From contig NZ_RDBE01000010.1 of NCBI RefSeq assembly GCF_003674065.1, forward strand, positions 778,906 to 842,905: a DNA stretch of 64,000 bases, written 5' to 3'. Below, one piece after another: positions 17,567-26,208 of this stretch. Below the pieces are notes generated by a model. That model worked only from the letters and a program-made list of their open reading frames with translations. It did no database searches and had not been told where the DNA came from. Within the stretch, counting starts at the first letter, position 1; the number at the start of each line of letters is the position of its first letter. Source of the stretch: Nocardioides mangrovicus. GTDB taxonomy: Bacteria > Actinomycetota > Actinomycetes > Propionibacteriales > Nocardioidaceae. Position numbers and translations under genes: made by a program.

Positions 17567-19510
17567 CTACCGCGGCGTGAAGCCCACCAGCGTCGGGTCG
17601 TGGTCGCTGCTGCGGAACGGCGACGGCGTGTAGAAGTTGGTCGCGTTGGCGTTGTAGCGGCTGTACTCGTAGGCCACCGACTCCACCGAGTTGATGTTCC
17701 ACACGTGCGCGCCCTTGACCCACTCCAACGCCGCGTCGTTGGCGAAGACGTGGTCGAGCGAGCCGACCAGGCCGTCGAAGACGTACGTCGACTCACTCGG
17801 CGCGAGCTTGGTTCCGAGGTCGGTGTAGCCGGCGTTGGCCAGCACCCGCAGCGGGTCCTCCTCGGTGTAGGAGTTGAAGTCGCCGGTGAGGAACACCTTG
17901 CGCACGTCCGCGGTGTCCTCCTGCTGGCGCACGAACCGCACCAGGGCGCGCGCCTGCAGCACGCGCGAGTGGTTCGAGGCGCCCTGCCCGTCGCCCTGGT
18001 CGGCGTCCTCGCCGGTGCCGGAGCCCTTGGACTTGAAGTGGTTCACCACGGCCAGGAACCGAACGTCGCGACCACCGCCGCGCGGCACGAAGACCTGGGC
18101 CAGCGGCTGGCGGGCGTTGTCGAAGGCGGCCGAGCCCACGAGCACGTGCGAGACGCCGACGGGCTTGACGTCGACACGGTGGTAGATGAAGGCGGTCCGG
18201 ATGACGTCCTGGTCGGCCAGCGGCGGCAGGTCGGCGGCCTCGGGCGAACGCACGTAGTCCCACACCCGCGAGCCGGCGTCGGCGTTGAGCGCGTCGACGA
18301 GGTGGGCCAGGGCCTGGTCGCGGTCCTTGCCGAACTTGGCGGAGTTCTCGATCTCCTCCAGCGAGAGGACGTCGGCCCCCAGGGCGTTGATGGCGTGGAC
18401 GATCTTGTCCTGCTGGCGTTGCAGGTTCGCCTCGTCCCAGGCGCCGCGCGGCCCGTCGGCGCCGCAGTCGTCGACGGTGATCGGGTTGCCGGCGCGGTCG
18501 CTGTAGCTGGAGCAGGTGTGCCCGGCGGCCACGTAGTCCTCACCGGTCTCGGTGAAGTAGTTGAGCACGTTGAAGCTGGCGATCTTCAGCGCACCCTTCA
18601 CCTTCGCGGGATGGTCGGTGCGGGTGTTCGGGAAGGTTGCCGGAGCGACCGAGGCCGCGTTGTCGGCGGTGAGCTGGGAGGTGGGCTGGAACTTCCACTC
18701 GTCGTTGCGGTAGTCGAGCACCACCGGCTTCGTGAACTGCGCCGGCGCACCCACCCGCACCGGGCGCTCCTGGGTGATCCAGGGCAGCGGGGTGTTCTTG
18801 CCCGAGCCGAGGAAGCTGACCGACGAGCCGTCGTCGAGGGTGACCGAGCGGGCTGCGTTGCTGGCGATCACCGACTGCTGCTTCGCAGATCCGGGCCGGG
18901 CGACGTCGGTGGGCTGGCGCAGCGTCGTCGTGCCGCGGGCCAGCGCGATCTCGCCGTAGCTGTTGAGGGTGTAGACGTCGGTGACGGTGAATCGTCCCGG
19001 CTCCACGAGCATCCCCTCCTCGGCCTCGCGGCCGGCGTCGGTGCTCGGGTAGGCGTTGGTGACCGGCTTGACCGCCTCGGCCGGCGTGGTCAGCACGCTG
19101 GTGCCGTCGGTGGCCGGGGAGATCTCGGTGAGCCCCTGGTACTCACTGACCGGCCCGGTGACCTCGACGTGGTCACCGATCCGCGGCGCGGTGGCCGCGC
19201 CCTTCGAGCCGAGGTAGACGAACACGGCGTCGGAGGCCGCGTGGTCGCGACTCAGGTGCCCGCCCGTGCCGGCGGTCTGCAGGTAGAAGCCGTTGAACCC
19301 GCCGGTCGGGTAGGAGGCGGTGACGACGCCGTCGGTGACCACCGTCTGCCCGGCGTACGGGCTGGCGGCACCGGTGCCCTGGATCTGGGCGATGGTGAGC
19401 CGAGGCGGCGGGTCGGCGGCGGCGGCCACGCCGAGCGGGGTGAGCGCCAGGGCGGCAGCGGTGATGCTGACGGCGCCGGCGGTGAACAGGGGCAGGGCAC
19501 GGCTGGGCAT
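17567..19510 (-). CDS. Extracellular endonuclease/exonuclease/phosphatase-family nuclease (ExeM/NucH-like)
   Basis: 647 aa. A Sec signal peptide (MPSRALPLFTAGAVSITAAA, cleavage after AAAADP) is followed by an OB-fold lamin-tail-like domain (LTIAQIQGTGAASPYAGQTV) and a C-terminal EEP nuclease domain: IASFNVLNYF, DVLSLEEIEN (catalytic Glu), LAVVNHFKSKG, VFLTGDFNSY (Asp, Asn) and SSDHDPTLVGF (SDH). It is secreted and degrades DNA, probably for phosphate or nitrogen. The ATG at 19508-19510 follows GAGGAG. The upstream segment contains GGTTCACGTGAG, weakly like half of a PHO box; the neighbours ppgK and phoD fit phosphate control, but this is tentative. Confidence 0.9.
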   Translation of the reverse strand: MPSRALPLFTAGAVSITAAALALTPLGVAAAADPPPRLTIAQIQGTGAASPYAGQTVVTDGVVTASYPTGGFNGFYLQTAGTGGHLSRDHAASDAVFVYLGSKGAATAPRIGDHVEVTGPVSEYQGLTEISPATDGTSVLTTPAEAVKPVTNAYPSTDAGREAEEGMLVEPGRFTVTDVYTLNSYGEIALARGTTTLRQPTDVARPGSAKQQSVIASNAARSVTLDDGSSVSFLGSGKNTPLPWITQERPVRVGAPAQFTKPVVLDYRNDEWKFQPTSQLTADNAASVAPATFPNTRTDHPAKVKGALKIASFNVLNYFTETGEDYVAAGHTCSSYSDRAGNPITVDDCGADGPRGAWDEANLQRQQDKIVHAINALGADVLSLEEIENSAKFGKDRDQALAHLVDALNADAGSRVWDYVRSPEAADLPPLADQDVIRTAFIYHRVDVKPVGVSHVLVGSAAFDNARQPLAQVFVPRGGGRDVRFLAVVNHFKSKGSGTGEDADQGDGQGASNHSRVLQARALVRFVRQQEDTADVRKVFLTGDFNSYTEEDPLRVLANAGYTDLGTKLAPSESTYVFDGLVGSLDHVFANDAALEWVKGAHVWNINSVESVAYEYSRYNANATNFYTPSPFRSSDHDPTLVGFTPR

Positions 19511-19609
19511 ACGACTCTCCTCGAGAACGGGTCGGTACTGCGTACCCAACCTCACGTGAACCGTTGAGCGGAAGGGGAACGTTCGGTGACGCCTCCGCAG
19601 CCGACGGAC

Positions 19610-19615
19610 TACGTT
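19610..19615 (+). promoter_or_regulatory. -10 element of leaderless ppgK
   Basis: TACGTT then 7 bp to the ATG at 19623. No Shine-Dalgarno is seen. Confidence 0.45.
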
Positions 19616-19622
19616 TCTAGGT

Positions 19623-20375
19623 ATGAGCGACGCGCACCCCATCGGCATCGACTTCGGCGGGACCGGCATCAAGGCCGCTCCGGTCGACCTGACGACCGGT
19701 GAGTTCGTCGGTGAGCGCGAGCGGATCGACACCCCGAAGCCGGCCACCCCCGACGCGGTCGGCGACGTGATGGCGCAGCTGTGCGACCGGTTCCCCGACT
19801 CGACCGGCCCGGTCGGCGTCACCGTGCCCGGCGTCGTGCGCCGCGGTGTCGTGCACTCGGCGGCCAACATCGACAAGTCCTGGATCGGCACCGACGCCGA
19901 CAAGGTGCTGACCGAGCGGCTGGGCCGCCCGGTGCACGTCCTCAACGACGCTGACGCCGCGGGCTACGCCGAGCTGCGCTACGGCGCGGCGAAGGACCGC
20001 GACGGCCTGGTCATCCTCACCACGCTGGGCACCGGCATCGGCTCGGCCCTGCTGTGGGACGGCGTGCTGGTGCCCAACACCGAGCTCGGCCACATCGAGC
20101 TCGACGGCCACGACGCCGAGTCGCGGGCCTCCGCCTCGGCCCGCGAGCGCGAGGACCTGTCGTGGTCGGACTGGGCCAAGCGGCTCACCGCCTACTACCA
20201 GGCCCTGGAGAAGCTCTTCTCCCCCGACCTGTTCGTGGTCGGCGGCGGCGTCAGCAAGAAGCCGGAGAAGTTCCTGCCGATGATCGAGATCGACACCGAG
20301 ATCGTCGTCGCCAAGCTCGCCAACAACGGCGGGATCGTCGGGGCAGCGGCGCTGAGCCACCTCAAGGACGACTGA
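19623..20375 (+). CDS. ppgK: Polyphosphate glucokinase
   Basis: 250 aa ROK-family sugar kinase of typical PPGK length. The phosphate loop is [34 protein letters not shown] carries the catalytic Asp, [11 protein letters not shown] is the phosphate-2 motif, and [11 protein letters not shown] is diagnostic for polyphosphate-using glucokinases. The ROK zinc cysteines are absent, as in other PPGKs. The enzyme phosphorylates glucose with inorganic polyphosphate or ATP, feeding glycolysis from stored polyP. The gene is leaderless (TACGTT-N7-ATG), divergent from the secreted nuclease and convergent with phoD. All three genes concern phosphate supply, so joint control by phosphate is plausible. Confidence 0.95.
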   Translation: MSDAHPIGIDFGGTGIKAAPVDLTTGEFVGERERIDTPKPATPDAVGDVMAQLCDRFPDSTGPVGVTVPGVVRRGVVHSAANIDKSWIGTDADKVLTERLGRPVHVLNDADAAGYAELRYGAAKDRDGLVILTTLGTGIGSALLWDGVLVPNTELGHIELDGHDAESRASASAREREDLSWSDWAKRLTAYYQALEKLFSPDLFVVGGGVSKKPEKFLPMIEIDTEIVVAKLANNGGIVGAAALSHLKDD

Positions 20376-20402
20376 GCTCGGCTTCGGCGATCGTCGGGGG
20401 CT

Positions 20403-20548
20403 CCCCGGTTTCACCGGCCGGCGGGTGAAACCGGGGGACGAAGCGGGGTGAACCCACCGCGCGACGACCGGGTTCGCGCGCCCGCGGTCGGCTTCGTCCG
20501 GGTTGCCGTGGGGGGACGGTTTCCCCGCTTAGGCGGGGAAACCGTCCC
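20403..20548. terminator. Cluster of nested hairpins between convergent ppgK and phoD
   Basis: The first hairpin has 13-bp arms (20403-20415 and 20424-20436, CCCCGGTTTCACC). A second has 16-bp perfect arms (20513-20528 and 20533-20548, GGGACGGTTTCCCCGC) with loop TTAG. Between them GGACGAAGC (20436-20444) pairs with GCTTCGTCC (20491-20499). No T-run is present. The roughly 245-bp gap holds no gene. The structure could end transcription from both sides. Confidence 0.6.
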
Positions 20549-20620
20549 GCGAGCCCGGGCGAACCACGACACCGCAGGGCGGTTTCCTCCACCCGCGTGA
20601 TCGATTCGCCCGACTCGTGC

Positions 20621-22174
20621 TCACCGAGCGGCGGGCAGCTCCTTGCTCCACAGCACCGTGCCGGCGTGGTCGCGCAGGTTGACCGTCATCGCTCGCGAAC
20701 CGCCGTCGATGCGCACCTCGCCGAAGAAGGCGAACTCGGTGGCCGGGGAGGAGTTGGGCGTGGTCGGCGCCTTCACGAACACCTGCTGGGCGCCGAACGT
20801 GGTGTCGGTGGCGTCGGCCGGGAAGGAGCCTGCGTTGAGGGGGCCGGAGGTGAACTGCCAGAAGGGGTCGAAGTCGGTGTAGGCGGCCTTGCTCGGGTCG
20901 AAGTAGTGCGCGGCCGTGTAGTGGACGTCAGTGGTCAGCCAGACCGTGTTGCGGATGCCCTGGCGCTTGATGAACGAGAGCAGGTCGGCGATCTGGATCT
21001 CCCGGCCCCGCGGGGCGCCGTTGTCGCCTTGGGCGACGGCCTCGAAGTTGGGCTTGCCCTGGGTGGAGTCGGTGACCACCTCGGTCAGCGGCATGTCGTT
21101 GGAGATGACCTTCCAGGTCGCCCGCGATCGCTTGAGCTCGCGCTTGAGCCACGCCGCCTGCTCGAAGCCCAGGATGCCGCCGTCGTTTGCGGTCTGGCGG
21201 TTCGGGGAGTTCGCGTCGCGGTACCAGCGCATGTCCAGCACGAAGACGTCCAGCAGCGGGCCGTGGTGCACCACGCGGTAGATCCGGCCCTCTCGGTCGA
21301 ACCGCGGCGCGATCGGGGTGTACTCGTGCCAGGCCTGGTTGGCGCGCTGCTTCAGCACGTCGACCCGGCGCTCGGTGTAGAGCGGGTCGTCGAGGATCTC
21401 GCCGGGGTACCAGTTGTTGTGGGTCTCGTGGTCGTCCCACTGCTGGATCTGCGGCGTACGGGCGTAGAAGCGGCGCAGCTCGTGGTCCATCAGGTTGTAG
21501 CGGTACTGGCCGCGGTACTCATCCAGCGTCTCGGCCACCTTGTCCTTCGCCGGGCTGGTCAGGCTGCGCCAGGTGGTGCCGTCGGGCGCGGGCTGCGTGG
21601 CCGGGATCGGGTCGTCGGCGTAGACGTTGTCGCCGTTGCACAGGTAGAAGTCCGGGTCCAGGCGTCCCATGGCGCCGAAGATCCGGTAGCCGCCGATGTC
21701 GGGGTTGATGCCGTAGCCCTGACCGCCCAGGTCGCCGGACCACACGAAACGGACGTCGCTGCGCGTCGCGGGCGCCGTACGCAGCCGGCCGACCAGACCC
21801 CGCGAGGTCGCGCCGTGACGGTGCTCCTCCTCCGCGATGACCCGGTAGTGGTAGTCGCGACCCGGTCGCAGGCCGTGCAGCACCGTCTTGCCGGTGAAGT
21901 CGGAGTCGGCGGTCAGCAGCGGGCCCCGGACCAGGCGGGCGTGGCGGAAGTCGGGGCGCTCGCTGACCTCGACCAGCATCCGCGAGCGCCGGTCGGCGCG
22001 CGTCCAGACGGTGCCCTGGTGGGCGGTCACGTCACCGGACTGAACGCCGTCGCCCAGCTGCGGACGTCCGCCGCGCAGCAGCGGGGTGGCGTTCGCCGAC
22101 CAGGGTGTCGCGGCGGCGGCGGGCACCGCGAGTCCAGAGGCGAGCAGGGCGGTACGACGGGTGAGGTCGGGCAT
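20621..22174 (-). CDS. phoD: PhoD-type alkaline phosphatase / phosphodiesterase, Tat-exported
   Basis: 517 aa. MPDLTRRTALLASGLAVPAA is a twin-arginine signal, so the enzyme is probably folded with its metals before export. It has the PhoD N-terminal domain then the metallophosphatase: VWSGDLGGQGYG, DFYLCNGDNVYADD, IQQWDDHETHNNW, VFVLDMRWYRD and WLTTDVHYTAAHYF supply the Fe/Ca ligands. It releases phosphate from phosphodiesters and monoesters such as teichoic acids or nucleic acid fragments. ATG 22172-22174 is chosen over an in-frame upstream start because GAGGAG precedes it and the Tat motif follows. It is divergent from a SulP carrier across a 158-bp gap with operator-like repeats. Confidence 0.92.
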   Translation of the reverse strand: MPDLTRRTALLASGLAVPAAAATPWSANATPLLRGGRPQLGDGVQSGDVTAHQGTVWTRADRRSRMLVEVSERPDFRHARLVRGPLLTADSDFTGKTVLHGLRPGRDYHYRVIAEEEHRHGATSRGLVGRLRTAPATRSDVRFVWSGDLGGQGYGINPDIGGYRIFGAMGRLDPDFYLCNGDNVYADDPIPATQPAPDGTTWRSLTSPAKDKVAETLDEYRGQYRYNLMDHELRRFYARTPQIQQWDDHETHNNWYPGEILDDPLYTERRVDVLKQRANQAWHEYTPIAPRFDREGRIYRVVHHGPLLDVFVLDMRWYRDANSPNRQTANDGGILGFEQAAWLKRELKRSRATWKVISNDMPLTEVVTDSTQGKPNFEAVAQGDNGAPRGREIQIADLLSFIKRQGIRNTVWLTTDVHYTAAHYFDPSKAAYTDFDPFWQFTSGPLNAGSFPADATDTTFGAQQVFVKAPTTPNSSPATEFAFFGEVRIDGGSRAMTVNLRDHAGTVLWSKELPAAR

Positions 22175-22298
22175 GCGGATCTCCTCGAGCGATCGGCGCG
22201 GGCGGAGCCGGTGAAGCCCGTCCGGTGTGCCCGTCCGGTTCTTCCAGGGCCGAACGAACAGCCGATGACAACGAGATGGACGGATTCCGGACGTCAAC

Positions 22299-22330
22299 AT
22301 GAAGACCTCTTCACATCATGTAGTCTTCAT
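22299..22330. promoter_or_regulatory. Operator-like inverted repeats and -10 of the SulP gene
   Basis: ATGAAGAC (22299-22306) and GTCTTCAT (22323-22330) are complementary, and TGAAGA-CC-TCTTCA (22300-22313) is a tighter palindrome sharing the left arm. The plus-strand -10 TAGTCT (22321-22326) overlaps the right arm and ends 6 bp before the GTG at 22333, so a bound protein would occlude it. Confidence 0.55.
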
Positions 22331-22332
22331 TC

Positions 22333-23871
22333 GTGCTCGGTGTTCGACGGCCCCCCGCCTCGTTCCTCCCACACCGGGCCGACTGGGCCGGCGCCCTCGT
22401 CGGGCGTGACCTCGGCGCCGGCGTGGTCGTCGGCCTGGTGGCGCTGCCGCTCGCGCTCGGGTTCGGGATCAGCTCGGGCATGGGCGCCGGCGCGGGTCTG
22501 GTGACGGCCATCGTCGCCGGGGCCGTCGCCGCGGTGTTCGGCGGCAGCCGGGTGCAGGTCAGCGGGCCGACCGGGGCCATGGCCGTGGTGCTCGCGCCGA
22601 TCCTGCTGGTCCACGGACCCCAGGGCGTGCTCGTCGTCGGCCTCATGGCCGGACTCATCCTCATCGGTCTCGGCTGGCTCGGCGCCGGCCGAACCATGCG
22701 CTACGTGCCACTGCCGGTCGTCGAGGGCTTCACGGTCGGCATCGCTGTGATCATCACGCTGCAGCAGGTGCCCGCCGCGCTCGGTGTCGACGTCGGTTCC
22801 GAGCACGTGCTGGGACTGCTGACGCGCGGGGTCCGGGCGTGGCTGCACGCTCCGGACCTCGTCGCGCCGGTGATGACGGCCGTGGTCGCGGCCGTCGTGC
22901 TCGTCGGATCGCGCACCGCTCCCCGGCTGCCGATCGCCCTGACCGCCGTCGCCGTCGCGACGCTCGCCAACCTCGCGCTCCACCTCGGCGCCCGCTCGAT
23001 CGGTCACATCACGGGCTCGCTCCCGGCTCCGCACCTGCCCACGGTCTCGCTCGGCGCGCTGGACCAGCTCGTGCTCCCAGCGGTGGCCGTCGCTGCGCTG
23101 GCGGCCCTGGAGAGCCTGCTCTCGGCCACCGTCGCCGACGCCATGAGCGGCGGACCGGCTCACGACCCCGACCGCGAGCTCGTCGGACAGGGGCTGGCCA
23201 ACCTCGTGACGCCGCTGTTCGGCGGCATCCCCGCCACGGCCGCGATCGCGCGCACCGCGGTCAACGTCCGCTCCGGCGCCACCTCGCGGCTCGCGGCCCT
23301 GACCCATGCACTGGTGCTCCTGGCCGTCGTGCTGCTGGCCGCCCCGCTGGTCGGTCGCATCCCGTTGGCGGCGCTGGCCGGAGTGCTGATCGCCACCGCC
23401 GTGCAGATGGTGCGCGTCTCCAGCCTCGCCGCCCTCCTCAGCGCGACCCGCGGCGACGCCGTGGTGCTCGTGGTCACCGCCGTCGCCACCGTCACCTTCG
23501 ACCTGGTGACGGCCGTGGTCGTGGGTCTGGTGCTCGCCGGCTTCTTCGGGCTGCGTCAGACCGCCCGCAGCGCCCGACTGGTGCCCGAGCACGTCAGCGA
23601 CCAGCACCTGGCCTTCCACCTCGACGGTCCGCTGTTCTTCGCCGCGGCCCACGACGTCCTGCAGACGCTGGGCGAGGTCGGCGACGTTCGCGTGGTGGAG
23701 CTGCGGATGGCGCGGGTGAGCGCCGTCGACGCTACCGGCGCGCACGTGCTGGCCGGCGCCCGGCGCGAGCTGGAGCGACGCGGCGTGGAGGTCCGGCTGC
23801 ACGACGTCAGCCCCGCGCACGAGCGGGTGCTGCGCCGGCTCAACGTGCTGGACGACCCCGGCGGCGACTGA
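22333..23871 (+). CDS. SulP/SLC26-family anion transporter with STAS domain
   Basis: 512 aa. An N-terminal 10-12 helix carrier domain includes GVVVGLVALPLALGFGISSG and the VSGPTGAMAVVLAP anion-site loop. A short cytoplasmic STAS domain follows at residues about 415-505 (VRVVELRMARVSAVDATGAH). The family moves sulfate, bicarbonate or other anions; the precise substrate is not evident. The GTG start is leaderless behind TAGTCT, which is embedded in an inverted repeat, so expression is probably regulated. The last 32 bp overlap the convergent membrane-protein gene. An alternative name would be a BicA-like bicarbonate carrier; nothing nearby (no carbonic anhydrase) decides this. Confidence 0.88.
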   Translation: MLGVRRPPASFLPHRADWAGALVGRDLGAGVVVGLVALPLALGFGISSGMGAGAGLVTAIVAGAVAAVFGGSRVQVSGPTGAMAVVLAPILLVHGPQGVLVVGLMAGLILIGLGWLGAGRTMRYVPLPVVEGFTVGIAVIITLQQVPAALGVDVGSEHVLGLLTRGVRAWLHAPDLVAPVMTAVVAAVVLVGSRTAPRLPIALTAVAVATLANLALHLGARSIGHITGSLPAPHLPTVSLGALDQLVLPAVAVAALAALESLLSATVADAMSGGPAHDPDRELVGQGLANLVTPLFGGIPATAAIARTAVNVRSGATSRLAALTHALVLLAVVLLAAPLVGRIPLAALAGVLIATAVQMVRVSSLAALLSATRGDAVVLVVTAVATVTFDLVTAVVVGLVLAGFFGLRQTARSARLVPEHVSDQHLAFHLDGPLFFAAAHDVLQTLGEVGDVRVVELRMARVSAVDATGAHVLAGARRELERRGVEVRLHDVSPAHERVLRRLNVLDDPGGD

Positions 23872-24745
23872 CCAGCACGGCGAGCCCGACCGCCACGACG
23901 TCCTCGATCGCGGCCGCCTGCCAGTCCGACATCCGGTCCGCGGCGGCCTCGCGCCAGGCGAGCCCCGCGGTCGTGCCGACCCAGGCGCCGACGGCCGCGG
24001 CCGCGACGGGCAGATCCACGGTCACCTCGTCGGCGGCCGCCATGGCACCGGCGCCGATGGCCGCGGCGCCGAAGCGCGAGACGAGGCCCGGCGGCTCGGT
24101 ACGGGCCGGTGCGACGGGCAGCTTGTCGGCCACCAGCTCGCCGACCAGGGCGGCGCCGGCACCCGCACGGGCGAGCCGGCCGCCCGACGACAGCGCGGCA
24201 CCGACCAGGCCCAAGGAGCTGCGGCAGCCCGTGGCGGCACCGAGCAGGAACGAGCGCACGACCAGGCCGGCCGAGGGACGACCGGCCGGAGTCTCCTCGG
24301 CCCGCTTCTCCCACGAGCGCAGCGTGAGGTGGGTCGCGGTGCCGTAGGCCAGGTGCGGCAGGGCGTCGCTGGCCCAGTCGCTGCTCGACCACTCGCGCGG
24401 GTCGCTCACCCCCAGCAGTGCGACCGGCAGGTCGGAGGCCGCCATCGCCAAAGCTCCGGTGACCACCGGCCCGGTGAGTCCCGAGAGCCGCACGCCGTGC
24501 CGGCGCGCCACCGAGACCACGACACCGACGCCGACGCCGGTGGCGATGCCCGCCAGCGCCCCGAGCGCCTCGTGGCGCTCCTCGCCGTGCACCTGCGTGC
24601 CCAGCGACGCCGCGACGGCGTCGACCAGCTGCGCCGGCACCTCACTGGCCGGGCGACCCCGCAGCGCCATGTCGGCGTAGGTGACGAGGTCGAGGACGAC
24701 GGTGCCGACGGCACCCGCGATCAGGCCGCGGCGGACGGAGGTCAT
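23840..24745 (-). CDS. Conserved membrane protein with DUF4126-like C-terminal half
   Basis: 301 aa, function unknown. Several hydrophobic segments are visible: residues 5-25, a Gly-rich pair at 64-82 (ALAGIATGVGVGVVVSVA) and one at 95-112. The second half (GCRSSLGLVGAAL, then GAGAALVGELVADKLPVAP) resembles DUF4126 small membrane proteins, in which AGxxAxxGE-ADKLP patterns recur. It overlaps the end of the SulP gene in a tail-to-tail arrangement. The start GTG/ATG MTSVRRGLIAGAVG fits a membrane anchor. No pathway can be proposed from context. Confidence 0.72.
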   Translation of the reverse strand: MTSVRRGLIAGAVGTVVLDLVTYADMALRGRPASEVPAQLVDAVAASLGTQVHGEERHEALGALAGIATGVGVGVVVSVARRHGVRLSGLTGPVVTGALAMAASDLPVALLGVSDPREWSSSDWASDALPHLAYGTATHLTLRSWEKRAEETPAGRPSAGLVVRSFLLGAATGCRSSLGLVGAALSSGGRLARAGAGAALVGELVADKLPVAPARTEPPGLVSRFGAAAIGAGAMAAADEVTVDLPVAAAAVGAWVGTTAGLAWREAAADRMSDWQAAAIEDVVAVGLAVLVSRRRGRPAR

Positions 24746-24805
24746 GGGAAAGTCCTACCCGCCGCGGGGGCCACAACCGACCCAACAGGCTCAGGAGTCG
24801 AAAAG

Positions 24806-24829
24806 AATTCCCCGCACCTGCGGCGAATT
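24806..24829 (-). terminator. Hairpin after the YflT-domain gene
   Basis: AATTCCCCGCA-CC-TGCGGCGAATT pairs with one C-C mismatch, 11 bp after the stop at 24840. The stem sequence recurs at 26900-26923. Confidence 0.55.
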
Positions 24830-24839
24830 GCGGGCACGC

Positions 24840-25346
24840 TCAGGCGAACGGGTTGGGCAGCGCGCCGGGCAGGTTGGCCAGCAGCTCGCGGGCCTGCGCG
24901 GCGGACTTGTGCTCGACCAGCACCTCGTAGCGGGTGGCGACGACGCTGGTCACCGAGGAGAAGTCGCGCTGGCCACGGGTCGCGGCGTAGCCGAGCACCG
25001 CCCAGACGATGCCGAACAGCAGGCCCAGGATCGCCGTCGAGAGGATCTGCACCAGGCCGTTGCCGGAGGTGAAGAAGGAGAAGAGCAGGCCGACGAAGAC
25101 ACCGAGCCACAGTCCCGAGAGGGCACCGCCGAGGGCGACCTTGTTGTAGGTGAGTCGTCCGGTGATCCGCTCGACCCGCTTGAGGTCGGTGCCGACGATC
25201 ATGCACTGCTCCACCGGGAACTTGTTGTCGGAGAGGAAGTCGACGGTCTTCTGCGCCGCGGCGTAGTCGTCGTAGACCGCCAGCGACTGGGGGAACTCCA
25301 GCTGCAACGGGTTCAGGCTCGGCGGAACGCGCCCGGGGATGCTCAT
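24840..25346 (-). CDS. General-stress-protein 17M (YflT)-like membrane protein
   Basis: 168 aa. Residues 15-65 match the YflT/GSP17M domain (SLAVYDDYAAAQKTVDFLSD, CMIVGTDLKRVERITGRLTY). Two adjacent hydrophobic helices follow (GGALSGLWLGVFVGLLFSFF and ILGLLFGIVWAVLGYAATRG), and a short cytoplasmic tail contains RYEVLVEHKSAAQARELL. Such proteins are common in actinobacteria and often stress-induced; the function is unknown. ATG 25344-25346 is preferred over an upstream in-frame start because CACACT lies 6 bp before it and the family begins near this Met. It is divergent from the polysaccharide deacetylase gene. Confidence 0.82.
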   Translation of the reverse strand: MSIPGRVPPSLNPLQLEFPQSLAVYDDYAAAQKTVDFLSDNKFPVEQCMIVGTDLKRVERITGRLTYNKVALGGALSGLWLGVFVGLLFSFFTSGNGLVQILSTAILGLLFGIVWAVLGYAATRGQRDFSSVTSVVATRYEVLVEHKSAAQARELLANLPGALPNPFA

Positions 25347-25380
25347 GGCTCCAGTGTGCCAGCCACCTACGCTGGCCCCC

Positions 25381-26208
25381 GTGCGGTCGCCCGTGATGCT
25401 CCTCGCCACCGGGCTGCTCACCGCTAGCGTGCTCTGCGTGCCGACCGCCAGCAGCGCCGTCCCGGCAGGGTGCCCGACGCCGAAGCCGGGCTACGTCCAC
25501 CGGGCGCCGCGAGCGCTGGGTCCGACGGGGGCGCCGACTCCTGAGAAGACCGTGGCGCTCACCTTCGACGACGGTCCCTCCCGGTTCACGCCCCGCATCC
25601 TGGCCGTGCTGCGCCGCTTCGGGGTGCGCGCGACCTTCTTCGAGACCGGCCTGCACGTCTCCGAGCACCCCGGACTGACCAGGCGGGTGGTGGCCGAGGG
25701 TCATCTGCTGGGCAACCACACCTGGCACCACGAGTACCCCGAGAACGTGAAGGGCGGCTGGAGCGCCGCCTACCTCGAGCACGAGCTGCGCAGCACCGGA
25801 CGGCTGCAGCGCCGGCTCGCGGGCCGGGCCACCTGCTTCATGCGTCCGCCCGGCGGCAACAAGTCCCCGGCGCTGCTGCCGACCGCGCACGCGCTGGGGA
25901 TGTCGGTGGTGATGTGGAGCGTCGGCACCGACGACTGGGACGGTCCGCCGCAGCACTCGCGGTCGTGGGTGCACACGATCGTGCGCAACGCCGCCGTCGG
26001 TCTCCAGCAGCGCCATCCGATCGTGCTGCTGCACGACGGCAAGGCCAGCCACGAACCGGGTTCGGTGGTCTCCTCCTACCGCGGCAACACCGTCGCCGCG
26101 CTCCCCCGCATCATCGAGATGTACCAGCGGGCCGGCTACACCTTCGTCGGTCTCGACGGGCTGAGCGGCCTCCCGGAGCCGGCCCCCTCGGGGGTGGCGA
26201 CGCCGTGA
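25381..26208 (+). CDS. Secreted polysaccharide deacetylase (NodB domain, CE4)
   Basis: 275 aa. A signal peptide (MRSPVMLLATGLLTASVLCV, cleavage near SSA-VPAG) leads to a NodB domain. TVALTFDDGPSRFTPRIL carries the catalytic base and metal Asp; GNHTWHHEYP gives the HxxxH zinc ligands; MRPPGGNKS and IVLLHDGKA complete the site. It removes N-acetyl groups from chitin-like polymers or peptidoglycan. The start GTG 25381 lies 7 bp after TACGCT (25368-25373), a leaderless layout; an upstream in-frame start would lack a proper signal peptide. Its TGA overlaps the GTG of the MscS gene (GTGA), so the two are co-translated. Confidence 0.92.
   Translation: MRSPVMLLATGLLTASVLCVPTASSAVPAGCPTPKPGYVHRAPRALGPTGAPTPEKTVALTFDDGPSRFTPRILAVLRRFGVRATFFETGLHVSEHPGLTRRVVAEGHLLGNHTWHHEYPENVKGGWSAAYLEHELRSTGRLQRRLAGRATCFMRPPGGNKSPALLPTAHALGMSVVMWSVGTDDWDGPPQHSRSWVHTIVRNAAVGLQQRHPIVLLHDGKASHEPGSVVSSYRGNTVAALPRIIEMYQRAGYTFVGLDGLSGLPEPAPSGVATP

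Noticed and set aside
19511-19600. PHO box upstream of the secreted nuclease
   Set aside because: Only one of the two expected 11-bp units (GTTCACGTGAG) resembles the consensus; too weak to list as a site.
19511-19945. Longer N terminus for the secreted nuclease (start near 19945)
   Set aside because: The extension is antisense to ppgK and precedes a perfect signal peptide; ATG 19508-19510 with GAGGAG is the real start.
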